Assembly (NCBI GenBank): GCA_013396755.1
Contig: VWZF01005807.1
Coordinates: 62,001-126,000, forward strand
Reading direction: 5' to 3'
Origin: Sclerurus mexicanus
Lineage: Eukaryota > Chordata > Aves > Passeriformes > Furnariidae
DNA: 64,000 bases
The notes under the pieces were generated by a model. The model saw only the letters and a list, made by a program, of their open reading frames with translations. It had not been told where the DNA came from and ran no database searches. The translations under genes were made by a program, and so were the position numbers. Positions 37,341 to 50,529 of this stretch are shown here, piece by piece (position 1 is the first letter of the stretch; every line of letters begins with the position of its first letter).

Positions 37341-40300
37341 CACTTTTAAATAACTGAGACTAATTTTGTTATGTTTTATGTTTTACTAAATGTATTTTAA
37401 GTAAACGTGATGAATTGCATGGAATAACACTTGAAAAATTTTAGTCTCTGTAGGTAATAAGGCTTTACAACATTAAAAAAGTCTATCAGGGCAAAGCAGA
37501 AGGAGATATGATAGAAATGTGTAAACTGAAAACAGTAATGTTAAAGTTTGTTTCATAGGGTTTTGTTTTTTTTTTTTCCTCTGTGTAAAACATCTAAACT
37601 AACTAGTTTTGGTGGAAAAATGCTCCAGAATTCAGTTCTGAATCTAGATCAGTGTCTTCTGAATCTTTGAGTGTCAAAAGATGAGGAAGCAAACAAACAA
37701 GGCACATAAAAACAATAAGCAGCATATATGGCACATCCACCATGTACATATTATGGGGGGCAGAAGGACAGATCCCTGAGGGATCTTTGTGGTTGGTCCC
37801 AACAAGGTCGTGTCATGTATAAGGTGTGCCATAAAATAAAGTAGGAAGGAACATGTTTAACATGGATCTATTCAGTGAAGACTGGTATGTAACAGAAAGG
37901 AGACCAACCACCTGAATAATGTGTAAGGTAGAAAACCTCTGGGACAAATGGTAAAGAAAGAATGAGTACAAGAGAAAGGAATCCAAATCCTGCTCATGGC
38001 TAGTCACATCTTTAACCACATCATGGAAGTAAAGTGGAATGTAGTGTTTCTCTTATGGGTACCTAATCTAGTGGCTGTATGGAATTGCTAATGAATGGTA
38101 TATTTGATCTGCATGAAAGGTCCCATCACCTACAGAGTAGGTGAGATTGTTACCATTTTACAAATGGCTGATGAGCATAACTGTTACTGCTTGACGGGAC
38201 GAAGCTTTCTAGTCTTGGTATCCATGGTATGACTTGTGATGTTGTAGCACAGACTCAAATGTGAGTCAGTGGGATCTTGTTAGAGCAGCACAGCCATAGG
38301 ATGCTTTTGTGAAACAGGGAAGTTCAGTGCCATGATTACGTGAACAGACTGTCTATATTATGCAAAGAAAATCTTGGAAGAATATAATGTTTAAAGAGAA
38401 CTTCTCTTCTGCTGAACAATTAGACACCACTGTGGCAGGAGGAATTACTAATTTTGAAAAAGCACCTTTTGTACAGTGTATCCTACATACTGAAGAAATA
38501 TTACACAGCTGTGACAGTTGATAAGCATATTCATCAGCTTTAAATCTAACCTGCTTAAACCTTTATAAAACCTTTGAGTAAATATAGTGCTTTTATGACA
38601 GTAGGACTGTGTAGAGAAGAAATGCTGTCACATTTCACCCCACTGTCTGCATATAGCTCTGCAAATGGGGCTTCAGCACTGTGTCTGTCCCTTAGCCTTT
38701 CCTATGACAACATTGCACATCATGCCAAATTTAGTGTACTTGGTTTCTATGGTGCAGAGTAACAGAGAAACCTGCTACAGTCGTTTAAAAAGTGAAAACA
38801 CAATCTTGTTTTGCTTAATACTGTACTTCCTTCCACTATTTCCTATTTGGTAGCTGCAGCACAAATTCTGAGAGGTGGAATTTAAAAGATGACAGTCTGT
38901 CAAGGCTACAAAAATCCTGAATAATCTGTAGCAAATCAACAACTTCCATATCATCAGTAAAGGAAGGTGGTTCAGACTTGTTGAACCCTAGTTATTATAG
39001 GCTTGAACAACTCCTGATATAGAGGGGAGATATGCATGATTATGCAGGCAAGCACAAGTTAAGTAAAGCTGACTCCTGCTCACTGCAAATCTAATTGACA
39101 ATTTTGTTGCCCTTCTCTGGCTATTTAAGAAGAGCAGTGAGGTCAATGGTAATGACATGTCTCATGGTTGGAAAATGCCACCCACTTGGTTTCTTTTTAC
39201 AAAGCATTGATTTCAAACTTATAAGCTCAGCTTTGTTACAAGCAAAGAAGATTTTTAAAAAGCCTTGGGGAGTGAAATTTCTGCTTGTGAAAGGTGACTG
39301 GCTGACAACAGCAGAGACTGAAATGCACTGTTTTCACTGAAGAGATGCTGTACCTTTGCATTTTTTTCTATCGGTATTACACTGACAGTTCAGTGTCCGC
39401 TTCCTCATGTTTTCATAGGTACTGTGACCTTGATGTTGTAGGTTTGTTCTACACACTAGTCTGAAGACTTATTAAAAAACCCCAAATTAGTGATGTTTAC
39501 CAAGATTGTTAAAAGATTTTCCAATATGTTTGTTGTAAAGAAATAAAAATATAGTTTTTGGTGATCATCATGATTTTAAAAAAAAATAAATAAAACTGAA
39601 TAGAAAGAACTTTGCTCCTACTGCCTGCCCTGACACTTTGGGTCCAGATGGGATTCAAATACTTGCAAAACTTACTAAATAAGAACCTGATTTTCACCAC
39701 TGGCTATTTGCAACCTTATAGTGTTGTACTGCCCTTCAAGGAGCACTAGACAGTTTGTGAGCAGTAGTGATGCATATGTCTTACAAACATTTACTAATGT
39801 AGAACTCTTTCACTGGAAACTGGATTTAGCTCCAACTTGTACACTTGTATTTAGGCATACAAAGATAGAAGGTTATGTGTAAGCAAAGTTTCTGACAAAG
39901 CCATTGATAGAATTTGTAAAATGATCAAAAGCAAAACATTTGTCTAGTACTATTTAAGATGCCTCAGAATATTTGAGACAGTCTCATGTGCTGTTATGTA
40001 AGGCACAGAACCTATGAACAACATACACCTTCTTGGAGTGTCAGTCACTGGATGGAGAAGTCACATTGTTTCAAATGGTACTAGTTATTTCTGGTTTGGC
40101 ACAGACCTGAGCCATTTTCAGGAGAGCTCTAAAAGTCTTTTTGAGTAGCTCTGCATTGCCTATGAGATAAATTCAGATGGCTCCCTTAAATAATCACACC
40201 TACATTTAGACAGATAAATTCATGTGTATACCATCTGAAACTAAAGTCCATATTGGATGTCTGAAGTTTAGGTAGAAATTTTCAATTCTCATATACTGGA

Positions 40301-40656
40301 TGGTCTACAAGCGCTTTAGACCCATGTCTGAGCCCAGTTAGCAATATTCTTCCTTGCACTAAATGTAATGAAATGTGAGAGGAGAGTGACAGTCTCTCAC
40401 CTTAGTTCCCTGACCATGGCATAACATAAGCTTTCCATCTCACCTAAGGACTCACAAAAGTGAAATTTTTACCCTTTTTTTACTCTCTGCATCATATTGA
40501 ATAATCCCATGCTCCATCTTCAGTCAGTGGAGGTGTTGTAAACACTGCAAAAAATTATTCTTTTTGTAGAAACACTGAACTCCTGTCTGGTTCTCCCCAT
40601 CTTATGAAAAATTTAGAGAATTAGTAGTAGCATCTTTGCCTAATACCCTATGATTC
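37341..40656. other. AT-rich intergenic DNA, nothing firmly recognised
   Basis: A T12 run lies at 37566-37577, and a short perfect hairpin (TCACCTAC / GTAGGTGA, 3-nt loop) at 38126-38144. A neighbouring ACCATTTTACAAATGG near 38153 weakly recalls an ancient SINE core but is too short to call. No coding motif was found. Confidence 0.5.
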
Positions 40657-41210
40657 AGTGATACCTGGACTTGAGTAAGGCCTTTCACACTGTCTCCCAT
40701 AATAGACAAGCTGTTGATGTACAGCCTCAATGAGCAGATGAGGTGAGTTGAAAACTAACTGAACTGAGTGACCAGAGGCACAAAGTCTAATCGGAGCTAG
40801 TAACTAGTAGTGTAAGCCAGTAGTCACTACTGGGTCCAACCCTGTTCAACATCATCATTGTTAATGATGTGGATGATAGGGCAGAGTGTACCCTCAACAA
40901 GGTTTCAGATAACACAGAACTCAGAGAAACAGATGTTACATAACAAGGCCAGTTGTCCTTCAGAGGGACTCCCACAGGATGGTGAAATGGGCAGGACAGA
41001 AACCTTATGTAAGTGTGGGGTGACTGAGCTTTGGCAAAGGCTGTCCAGAGAGGCTGTGGAGTCTCCATCTTTGGAGATAATCAAAAGACATCTGGACATA
41101 GTTCTGGGCTGTTCAACTGACTCTAGGTGTCCCTCCTTGAGCAGGGGTCTTGGACCAGATGACCTCCAGAGCAACCTTGCAATCTCAACTATTCTGAAAT
41201 TCTGTGATTA
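40657..41210 (+). mobile_element. CR1 LINE, internally deleted copy
   Basis: It starts in the RT palm with YLDLSKAFHTVSH (from 40661, the second motif Asp changed to His) and continues to FNIIIVNDVDD. It then carries a decayed FADD region near 40900, and near 41010 it jumps directly from the 'WADRNLMKF' region to the 3' tail (GTGGGGTGACTGAGC, CCAGAGAGGCTGTGGAGTC). It ends with ATTCTGAAATTCTGTGATT near 41208. About 0.5 kb of RT C-terminal sequence is missing at the internal junction. The coding sequence is dead. Confidence 0.9.
40817..40833. repeat. 17-nt near-perfect palindrome within the CR1
   Basis: CCAGTAGT and ACTACTGG flank a single central C. It lies in the RT palm segment of the CR1 copy and replaces the usual GTCCCCCAGGGG-type sequence, so it probably arose by mutation or local template switching. 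Confidence 0.8.
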
Positions 41211-42409
41211 AAGCATTCACTAAAGATGTGAATTACTTGGATTCAAGCCTTCCTCTCTCTCGTTTCAAATAAGAAACTTGGATCTTCCAGATGTGAATAA
41301 ACTGCTTTCTAGGCCAGACTTTGAGGTTCTGTATTTCAGGGTTAGTTACAAAGCCTTGTATATGCTTTAAATACCACGGCCAAGGTTCCAGGGAGATACA
41401 TACAGGTCTTTAAACACTAGTGCACTACTTCCCTATTGAATCACAGCTCTTTACTCTGTGCCTTTTGGAGTGTGCAGGTGCTAAGAAATCTATATTAATA
41501 AACATACTTGCAAGATTTCCTGTATAAGTGTTGAACTTCACTTTTTGCTTTGAATAAAGGGAAGGTGTTTATCTGCACTGCCATGGGAAAAGAACTGACT
41601 CAAACATTTGTAATCATTCCTTTGAATCTTTCTTTAGTTCTGCTCTTTTACAGCACAAACCAGCCTTCCCAGCTCATGACCAGCAAAATACTGAGAAAAC
41701 ACAACTTCTCCATCAATTCCCAAATCATTCTAATCCTGTCCCTCTAAGCTGAGGGCAAATGAAAAAGCAGTTCTGAAGACAGTTCTTAAGTACCCAGGTA
41801 GGATTAAAAGGTATTCTGCTCTTTATTCAATGTGTGTTTCTCCTGTATGCAAAATATCTCTTTATTTTAACATTGTTAGGAAAGCAACAAATGACAGATA
41901 AGGTTTCGTTTTGATTCTTAACTCCAGTGAAAATGGTCTCCTGTGAGTACTGGGCAAATTAACAAACATTTAATTGAAACACAGCTCAGAATGTAGACGT
42001 GCCCATAAGCACCTAGGAAAACTTAGGTGCCTCCAGGGTTCTGTGCCAGGTGAGGAGGGGTTATTACATAGAGTAATAGAATGCTTGTATTTGCAGTTCT
42101 GCCAACTCTTCTTGCGCTTAAAACCCTAGCCCTGAGGTCATGTGAATGTGCTCAGATTTCATTTTAAACAGAAAAGGAAAGTTTCTGGATCAGAATTGAA
42201 CAGAAACTTAAAAAAAAAATTTAAAGACATAAAACAAAAAGAGAGAGAGAATTAATATTTGTATGCATGTGTACATTACTTATATATATATACACACACA
42301 TAGCTAAAAATAACTGATTATTAAGATGGCCTTTTTTTTCTTTAAGGCCTTTGTTCATGACCTTTTACAGCATGTGCTGGTAAAAGTGTGTCTATTCATT
42401 TTTTGTTAC
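41211..42409. other. Intergenic DNA with purine-rich and TA/CA simple repeats near the end
   Basis: No gene was recognised. Short simple repeats lie close to the assembly gap: GA-rich at 42240-42250 and (TA)n followed by (CA)n at about 42281-42302. Confidence 0.55.
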
Positions 42410-42433
42410 NNNNNNNNNNNNNNNNNNNNNNNN
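42410..42433. other. Assembly gap (24 N)
   Basis: Twenty-four undetermined bases, followed at once by a TA-dinucleotide run (42434-42448). A collapsed or unresolved TA microsatellite is the likely reason for the gap, and its true length is unknown. Confidence 0.98.
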
Positions 42434-42448
42434 TATATATATATATAT
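42434..42448. repeat. (TA)n simple repeat at the gap edge
   Basis: Alternating TA directly abuts the run of Ns. The repeat probably extends into the gap. Confidence 0.9.
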
Positions 42449-42449
42449 C

Positions 42450-43600
42450 TCTTGCTGGTGAATCAAATTCGACCCATACAATAATTAAATATGACCTTAA
42501 CAAAACTAAGAAAATCATTCTCCAAATTGCAGTTTCCTGATGCAATAGAGAGATGTGGGTTTGGTTTTACTGAAGTGAGGGTCAAAAACTATAATATTGC
42601 CAGTATTACACGAAGAAGCTAGTATAAAGTTTCATTGTTGGAGTCTCTCAGAACCTCATCTAACTTCAGCAAATAAAACCTAGGCTGTGCATTTACTAAA
42701 ATGAAAAAATATATAGTCTACACACATTGTTTTATTGTTTAAATGGTTCTCATTCATGTTTCATTTCAATAATATTTCCCCAGCTTGTAAAGCTTATGTT
42801 ACATTGAGCTCCTCTTTAAATTCACAATGCATAAAACTGCCAGGTGGCCTAATAACAGAGTGCATTAACAGATTGAACTATAAATCAGATGGTTGTGTTC
42901 ACATACTGTAAAAACACCACCATTTTCTTTCAGATCTGAGTTTGTACACAGATTCCTCAGAGAGTAGGACTGCTCTCAAATATTAAAAAAGCCCATATAG
43001 CTCAATTTTTACATTAAGATTGATTTTATATTTCAAACATAAAATTGTTCTCTTCAATCCTACAGGAAAATGTACACAAAATATAATCTAGTTTTGACAC
43101 AGGGAAAAAAAGGAATGAAAAAAAAAGAGGGAGTTTGAATGTTTTCACTGATGCCAGAGTAAGAGTATGACTCTAAACTGAAAGTACACTTTGCAGCCCC
43201 TGTTACCACTGAAAAATATATGACCTAGAAGAACTGAACCTCTCTAAAAAGTGTCAACAACCATCATAGGTTAAGAATATTCTGCTGAGGGATGGATAAT
43301 AGTTTCCCATGAATACATTGACTGGCTTCTTAAAATAACCTTTTCAGTGTGTTTCGTTTTTGTTTCCCTACTAAAACAAAGTAAATTTACTTCTATGGGA
43401 CTAGAAACACTAAAAAAATCTAAAATGGGTATGATTTCATTTTACAACCCTACAAGAAAAGGAAGAGGCCAGTATTTGTAGATCTGTATATACACATATC
43501 TCTTATACACATCTATGTATAAAAAAAAATACAGGAGTAATTATATTTTTCTGATATTTTGTTTCCAGGAGAGGCAAAGCACCAATGAAATCCAGTAGCT
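42450..43600. other. AT-rich intergenic DNA, nothing recognised
   Basis: No repeat family or coding motif was seen. A-rich patches occur near 43100-43130. Confidence 0.5.
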
Positions 43601-43603
43601 GAG

Positions 43604-43755
43604 GTTCATAAAATCATAGGATTATTCATGTTGCAGGGGAATTCAGGAGGTCATTTAGTTCAATCTTCTACTCAAAACAGGGTAAGCTGTGATGAGGTCA
43701 AACTAGGTCTTTGTGCAGGGGTATTTTGCTTCAAAACACTGAATACACCACCTAT
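43604..43755 (-). mobile_element. Old CR1 3' tail, minus strand
   Basis: The left edge GTTCATAAAATCATAGGATT is a diverged form of the reverse-complement CR1 terminus (ATAGAATCATAGAAT). It is followed by landmarks of a minus-strand CR1 tail: CAGGAGGTCATTTAGTTCAA, then CTCAAAACAGGGTAAGCT and GGTCAAACTAGGTC. Homology fades near 43755. Many substitutions mark it as old. Confidence 0.7.
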
Positions 43756-43759
43756 TTTT

Positions 43760-46700
43760 CAGGATCTACTATTATTACAATTGGTACATTTGCAGCTAAG
43801 AGAACTAACTAGGATCACTCTAACTGTTAACTTCTGAATAAGATGGCAGAATTTCATCTCAAGGAGCTTGTAATCTAAAAAAAACATGAATATAGAAATA
43901 GCAATGAATATATGGATAGCATTTAGGTGCCATGTCTCTTTTGAGACGAAATATTTAGAAAAATAAAGGAATCACAATCTCATTCAGTAAAAGAAAATAA
44001 TTTTGATCAAGAGAAAACTATAAATCTATACCCTCAAGACACTCATGAAGCAGAAATTTGTCAGGCATAGGGCACCAGAAACTACATAATGGCTATTCAA
44101 ATAGCAGTGAAACAGAATAGCACCTCAGGATGTTAAGATGTCTGAATTTTATCTTTATTTTCAGGGATATATTTTTGTATAAGCCTGCACAAGAAGTAGG
44201 AAAGACTAAATGAAAATGCAAAAAGAAAAAATTGTTAATAATGCTGGTGTGACTTTTAGAAACACAACCATTATCATTTTCTAATGTTTAGGGGTGTTGT
44301 GTGTAATTTCTGAGTCAAAGGCCCTGGATAAAATTTTAAAAATACCCAGATGACTTAAACACAATATCATGCTTTAAAGTGTTAAATCATTCAAGTTCTA
44401 TGACTTTCAATGTTACCTGGGAAGACTAAGATTTTCTATTGGGCTTAAAAGAGAGAATGAAATGAAAAATACAGAATAATTTAAGATGGTAAATTTTTTT
44501 GACATAGGTGACCAGTTTGGTCCTCACAACCTGTGAAATGTGACTTCAACTTATTTGTCCTAAGTTTCCTAGGTGATGTTTCCCTTGAGAATGTTTGCAT
44601 CCTTCCAATGTTTTTTCACAAGGTACAAATGTGCATCACATTGCTGAAAGTGGAATCACACCCCCAAAAAATTAACAATATAAAAGTACGACATTGAAAC
44701 CTCTTTCTGGGTGCTCCTACTGTTAAAGGTTGTTCTAGACAAGAAGAAGTTAGTTTGTTCATCCTGTGAAAGTAGACAAGAAATTGAGAATGGGATTTGC
44801 CTTACTCTACCTTAGACACTTAAAAATTTGTTTCTTAAAATATATGCACACAACCAAATAATGCAACCTCTTAGTTCATTCCTGGGTCTCAGTTTCCTAA
44901 TTTAGCACATTGCTTCACTCCTAGACTGTTTGGTTTGGTTTCTTTGTTTCCTCAAAAATAAAAAAGGCTTGGTTTTGTTGATGGTTTGTGCAGATAGTCA
45001 TTTCTGAAAGACAGACTAGGCAAAACTGAGCCAGCCTTGCCTTTCTCTGCCATGTACAACTCCAAAATGCTTCCTCAAACACTGCTTCACACCCTCCAGT
45101 CAGGCCTCAGCGTATGAAATATACCCTCAGTTTTGTGTTATAAACATACCATCATAGTAACCTGCAACACAAGTTTCACATAATTTCAAACTCTTTGAAA
45201 TAGATGAAACAAAAATATAACAATAATGTTTCAATTTCGTGGAGGTAATACACAGGGATGGGGTCACCCATTACAAAGTGCATTGTTGATGGAGATGAGC
45301 TGCTTCAAATGAGTCTACCATGAGCAATGTGAAAGTGAACCTCATGAAAGTGAACCTCTTGTATCACTTGGCCTGAATGAATACATTTACTAACAGAGAC
45401 CTCAGGAGCAGACATGGATGTTGTTAGGGGTACATATAGCACTGGTCTAAGTTACTAACACTGGCTTCTGTGGACCGTAAACTGATCCGTTTAGACTTAA
45501 GCAGTTAAACTGTAAATGCCTAAAACGAAAGAGATAAATCCCATTATCAGTGTATATGATGACAATAAAAGGAGTATGCGTCTCATTGAGTTTACAATAA
45601 ACTTTGGGATTCAAAAAAGTATGTTTGGGATTAGAAGAATTACATAATTATTAAAAAATTTTAAAATGTCTTAGAAGAAACAGGTGGTGAATAAGAGAGG
45701 CAGACAAGCACAAAATTGCTGACTTGGGGACTGTTCTCGCAACAAGCTGTTGATTTACATTCTCTAAACGCAGAAGCTGTATTTAATTTAGTAGTTCATC
45801 CTGTTCTGGTCTCCAGTGTCTTCCTCTATCTACTTAAAGGCATTTTTCTACAAATATTACATTTTAAATAAGCATTTCAAAATTCATAGTGCTGGTTGAG
45901 CTCACACAGGGAAAGGGCCATATCAAGCACTGTGTGCATTTTTCTGAGAAAGAAAGCGAAAAGAAAATTATTAGGGCACTGTCTATACTGCGGATATGCT
46001 AATGTGACACACAAATGGAAAGACACTGACATTAAAGAAAAAAAAAACCTGTTTTTGCCCCAAAGATCCAAGCTCAAAAGGAGACACCAGAAGCTCAAGC
46101 AATCTTACTGCGTGATCAAAATACAACCACCAAACTGGGAAGTTGAGTAATTGTTTGTATAGCTACCCCATAGATTCACAGCTGCCTGACAAAGGTTTGC
46201 AATTTAAATGATTGCTTTTAATCTCACAAGGTCAGTTGTGGTTAGTTCTCTTGTTGGAACCCTGGAGCATGGGTTGGAACAGCACAGATGAATCAGGCCT
46301 GTAATATGCAGACTTCAGCTCTTTACCATCTGACTGCACACTCTTCATGTCTCTATGGTTTTTAAAAAGAGAATACAGAAGAAACCAAGGTAAAGAACTC
46401 ATGACATCAGAGGTGCACATTAAAAGAAATACATGATAACCTTAGAACGGTGATATGGTGATACACCAAACCCTGTTAGAACTGCTTTTTCCCCATTCTT
46501 GTAATATTTCATGCACCTGTAGCTTTTCACTATGATATGAGAAAAATTCAAGGTTCAAAGGTATCTTAAAACATACAAAAGCTGATATTTACAGTTACAA
46601 GTGTTGCAAAGTGATGCCCCTCAGCAATGCACAATATGAAATTTAAATAATGATGATGGTAAGAAAGCTTAGAACAAGGAAGCACAAAGAAATGGAGTTG

Positions 46701-48700
46701 AGCTAATGACTGCAATTTGCAATTGCTCAAGACTTTATAGAATTGTATTTCTGCATTTTAATTTGCATTTATACAGGAACAAAAAGTATTTATCTCAGCA
46801 CATGTACCTCAGAAAATTATTTTAAAATCCTGTTCATCTGCATACTCGAAATAACCAACATCCTTGGCATATGCTATTGGATAACTGTGAAATTCAAACA
46901 GTACCTGAAGTCCACATATTGTTCTAGGAGAAGTATTCATTCTCTGATGGTGCTCTGGCCCATCTAATCTCCTCTTCTTGGTGCCCAGAAGTCCATGAGT
47001 TTTTCATTTTTTAAAACAGCTAGGACTAGAACACACAAAATTTAGAAAATTCCAGTCATGATGTTGTCCCTCCAAATGGACAAAATGTCCATGCAAAGAT
47101 TAGACAGTCTAACAACGACAAAAGTTGATCATCAAATCCCTCTCCCATTTTCAGACTTATGAGGTCTAATGCCTTTCTCCATGTTTTGCATTGCAGCACA
47201 CAAGGCGCACAGATTAACGATGTGATCATAAAGCATGCTGAGGTGGTTGCCGAAATACATTTTTTTCTTTTGCTTATAGTTTTCAACTAATGTATTCTTG
47301 ATATCTTACATTCAATGCAAGTATTTATTCAGCTTCATTTGATTTCTTATTACGTCCTGCTCTTTTGTCAATAGTGCTTTTGGGGAGCATATTTTCAATG
47401 CTCTGCACAGTAAGATTCTTACTGCTGATGTCTTGACAGAAATTGGGATATTGTCGTCAAATTGTGGGTATCAGTCTAAATTGTAGTGATTCAAAGGGGC
47501 ATTATACATGTTGTTGCTGCTAGTGCTTTCTTGTGCTGTACTGTTCTGGACTGGAATGTCTTTTTATTGCTGAACCATAGAACCAATGATCGAGAGCTTG
47601 CCAGGGTATTTTATTCATGATTTGCTCTCAAGGAAAAATTCATGTTTTTCCTCTGATTTCATGGAGAGCTTGTAGCTTATAAAAAAACTCAGAAAAAGAC
47701 AGGAAGAACAAGGATTTCAGTAAAGGGATCTGTGAGGGTACGAAGTTATAGTTCCTCTGTATATATGCAAAGACCTGTGCACCCACAGCAAATGGGTGGC
47801 AATGAGAGTTGATGGAGTTTATGCATCCCACCTTCAACCACGAGCAATCAGTCAGTGGAATGCAGCATATGGCTCTAAACATACATGTAAAGGTTGATAC
47901 ATGCAAAAAGTGTCACAAGTGTATAGAACAATTCAGCAGGCCCCATTGGACCTACTTACATGAGTTTTGGCATTTTTTGCAGAAACAACATGGTCAGGTC
48001 ATGAGAACAATAAAGAAAAAAAAAAGAAAAGAAAAAAATGTTTTAAAAAGGTAATTTAAAGCCAGACAGCCTATTTTATACAGTCTACTGGATCATACAA
48101 CATACCTGAACAAACTTGCAAGCCAACCCTAGACCAGAAAGTTGTGCCTCTGAAAATGAAAGAATTACAAGAAATTTACACAGAGATGAAGAGAGTTGAC
48201 AGGAGAAATATAACTGGAAGCAGCAAGCTTTTCTAGGAACCAACAAAACAAAAGAAACAGACAGTGAAGGGAGAGAAGCAAAGGATTACGGAGAGGCAAG
48301 CATCAGTAGATAAGAATCTAACAAGAGAAAAGAAACTTAGGTATTAGTAATGTTAATACAGAAAAAAGAAACTTGTAGGGGCAAGAACAACATTAAAAAC
48401 CTGTACGTTCTACTAAAATTCGCATGACCAAGACCAGAAATGCTCCCTTTCAGTCAGAGGCTATGGCAGTTGCAGACCAGTGACGTAAATAATATGCTCT
48501 AAAAGTCAAATATTAAATATCAAAATATGGGAAGGGAGCAGGCTTTGCTTAGAGGAGAAGTGGAAAAACAGATAGAAAGCTTTGAAGGTCATAAACCTGT
48601 AGAATCAGAAAGCAACAACTACCAAATATGCATAGATAACATCTACTGTACACTTACTTAAATTATGCAAAGATGACTATTCACAAAGTTATGATCCCAA
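43760..48700. other. AT-rich intergenic DNA, no gene recognised
   Basis: Open frames near 45877-46150 overlap on both strands and carry no domain. The A/G-rich stretch at 48015-48050 is low complexity. A 15-bp tandem duplication is listed separately. Confidence 0.5.
45331..45360. repeat. Tandem duplication of a 15-bp unit
   Basis: GAAAGTGAACCTCAT at 45331-45345 is followed directly by GAAAGTGAACCTCTT at 45346-45360. This is a local slippage duplication with one difference. Confidence 0.9.
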
Positions 48701-48714
48701 ATTCCAAAAAAAAG

Positions 48715-48900
48715 AATCTATTAAACTATCACCCCACCTGCCTAGTTAGTCATTGGAAAGAAATGTTATTACATAACTTACTGAATAAGCTGCCACATCA
48801 GGAGGAAATACTACTAACAGAAAGAAATTACAAGGTTTAACAAGCAGGCAATGTGCAACTGAAGAGATTCTCATTCCAGAATGTCATCTTATGTTGCTCC
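48715..48900 (+). mobile_element. Possible very old LINE reverse-transcriptase remnant
   Basis: Translation of the plus strand gives a layout reminiscent of the RT segment between the 'NYRPVSL' and 'GFRxGRSCxT' blocks: YHPTCLVSHWKEML near 48729, then EEILLTERNYKV followed by a stop near 48803-48841. Similarity is faint, and the catalytic motif is not visible downstream. It could equally be chance. Confidence 0.22.
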
Positions 48901-48904
48901 ATTT

Positions 48905-50180
48905 TTTCCCTTAGCAGTATTCTGTTTAGGGTTTTTTAGGGTGATGTACATATTACGAGCTCTTTGAGACCAGGAAAACTGAGCATAAACACCTACAATA
49001 GGGGTGTACGTCAGTTTACAGTAAGTGGTGAGAAATAAGCAAATGTAGGCAAAAAACTATTCTAAATTAACATCTAAAGTGCATTCAATATACAATGAGA
49101 ATCATGTCTCAGCATAGTCTCTCTCCTTTGATAATGAGTAACAGGTGACCAAATCAGATATAATATGTTTAGCTCTTAAATGCCTAAATTAGAAAGATAA
49201 AACCCACTCAGTTGCCTGGCTTATATTGTTGTAGCACTAGTAGTGCAGTTCTGATGTTTTCTTAGGCTTCTGGGCCTGCTGCAATACATCTGACTGAACA
49301 GAATTCAGGAGACCAACAAATCAATGGCAAGGTCAAAGCAATGAGTTAGGAAAGTATTGTGTGCCACAGACCTTTGAAAGGCCAAGTAAGAAGAGAAGTC
49401 AGTAGTTGAGGGATGAAAAGAAAAGCATGGATTCATCTTTCCTGTGTCTTTTTACCTCTGGATGAGACCATTGCAGCAATCATTATTGAAATTTGTCTTT
49501 TATTCTGCCAGTTTGAACTTATCAAAGAGCACAATGGCATAATTCTCTGTAGTTTTCACTTGGGCTCTGAGAAAACCCAACATCTATTGTTTTACATTAG
49601 ATTGGCTATTTCGTGGAACAGAAATAATTTTGAACCATACTGAGATAGTATGTTCTGTCTGATGCTACATTGCAATATCTGGAAGGATTAAACTCTGACA
49701 TTTGTAGTGTTTAATCTCAAATAGGCGGGAAGCTGGCACAGGTGACTTTCTGTGCTGACAGACAACTTGAGGTTCTTGGGTTTAAATTGCTAGGGTTTTT
49801 TTTCCAGTGGTACATTTTGGGAATGTCTTCATTAATTTTGAACAGAACATTGTAGAGTTCTTTTCAGTATTTACTGAATTACCTATATTTTGTTTAGTCA
49901 GTTGCTTGTGTTTACATAATTTTTCTTATTGTTGACATATTAATAGTGGTATCTGTAGTATTCTGCATGAAGCATATGTTCTCTGTTGAAACAGAGATTT
50001 CAGACTATTATGGAAATGTCAAAATAATACCATAAATAAGACTCACTGCATTTTCTTTGACCCAGAGGAGATTTATATGAAGTCATATATCACTGTTTCA
50101 ACGTATTGTCTTTCAAAAAGTAAGATACTAAATTGAATATTCTGAATATTTCTAGAGGCTGGTGTTGCAGAAGAGAGAAC
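48905..50180. other. AT-rich intergenic DNA, nothing recognised
   Basis: No repeat family or coding motif. The open frame 49413-49643 has no domain. Confidence 0.5.
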
Positions 50181-50219
50181 CTCACACTGGATGGGGCAGT
50201 GATTGTTAATAATTTTCTT

Positions 50220-50470
50220 TATCTCTAATAAACTCTGTTGTGACTGTTGATGAATTGGCTCTAATGCAAATGTCTATGAAGATTGCTAAATGCATGCTAC
50301 CAACCATTGTGCCCTATCATCATAAGTATTTCTTCCTTTCCAAAGTACTAGAGGTTGTAATAAAATGCAGTTCCTCTTTTAAAGGTCAATGCAGTGGAAA
50401 ATCACTGCAGAATGACTGGAATAACCACATAAACCAACCTGGCTGGACTTGTTTTGTCCAAATGCTAATC
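50220..50470. promoter_or_regulatory. Candidate noncoding regulatory segment with octamer motif (unproven)
   Basis: A repeat-free stretch with a perfect octamer ATGCAAAT at 50264-50271 (the POU-factor site). It has balanced composition compared with flanks and no homopolymers. A 95-codon open frame crosses it but has no recognised domain. Regulatory role is inference. Confidence 0.2.
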
Positions 50471-50529
50471 AACTCTGTATCTTCATATAAACTTTTGTGC
50501 TTGCTTAACCAAAACAACACCTTATAGCA

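Noticed and set aside
38126..38200. ACCATTTTACAAATGG considered as a MIR/CORE-type SINE core
   Set aside because: The match is too short, and the expected neighbouring SINE landmarks are absent.
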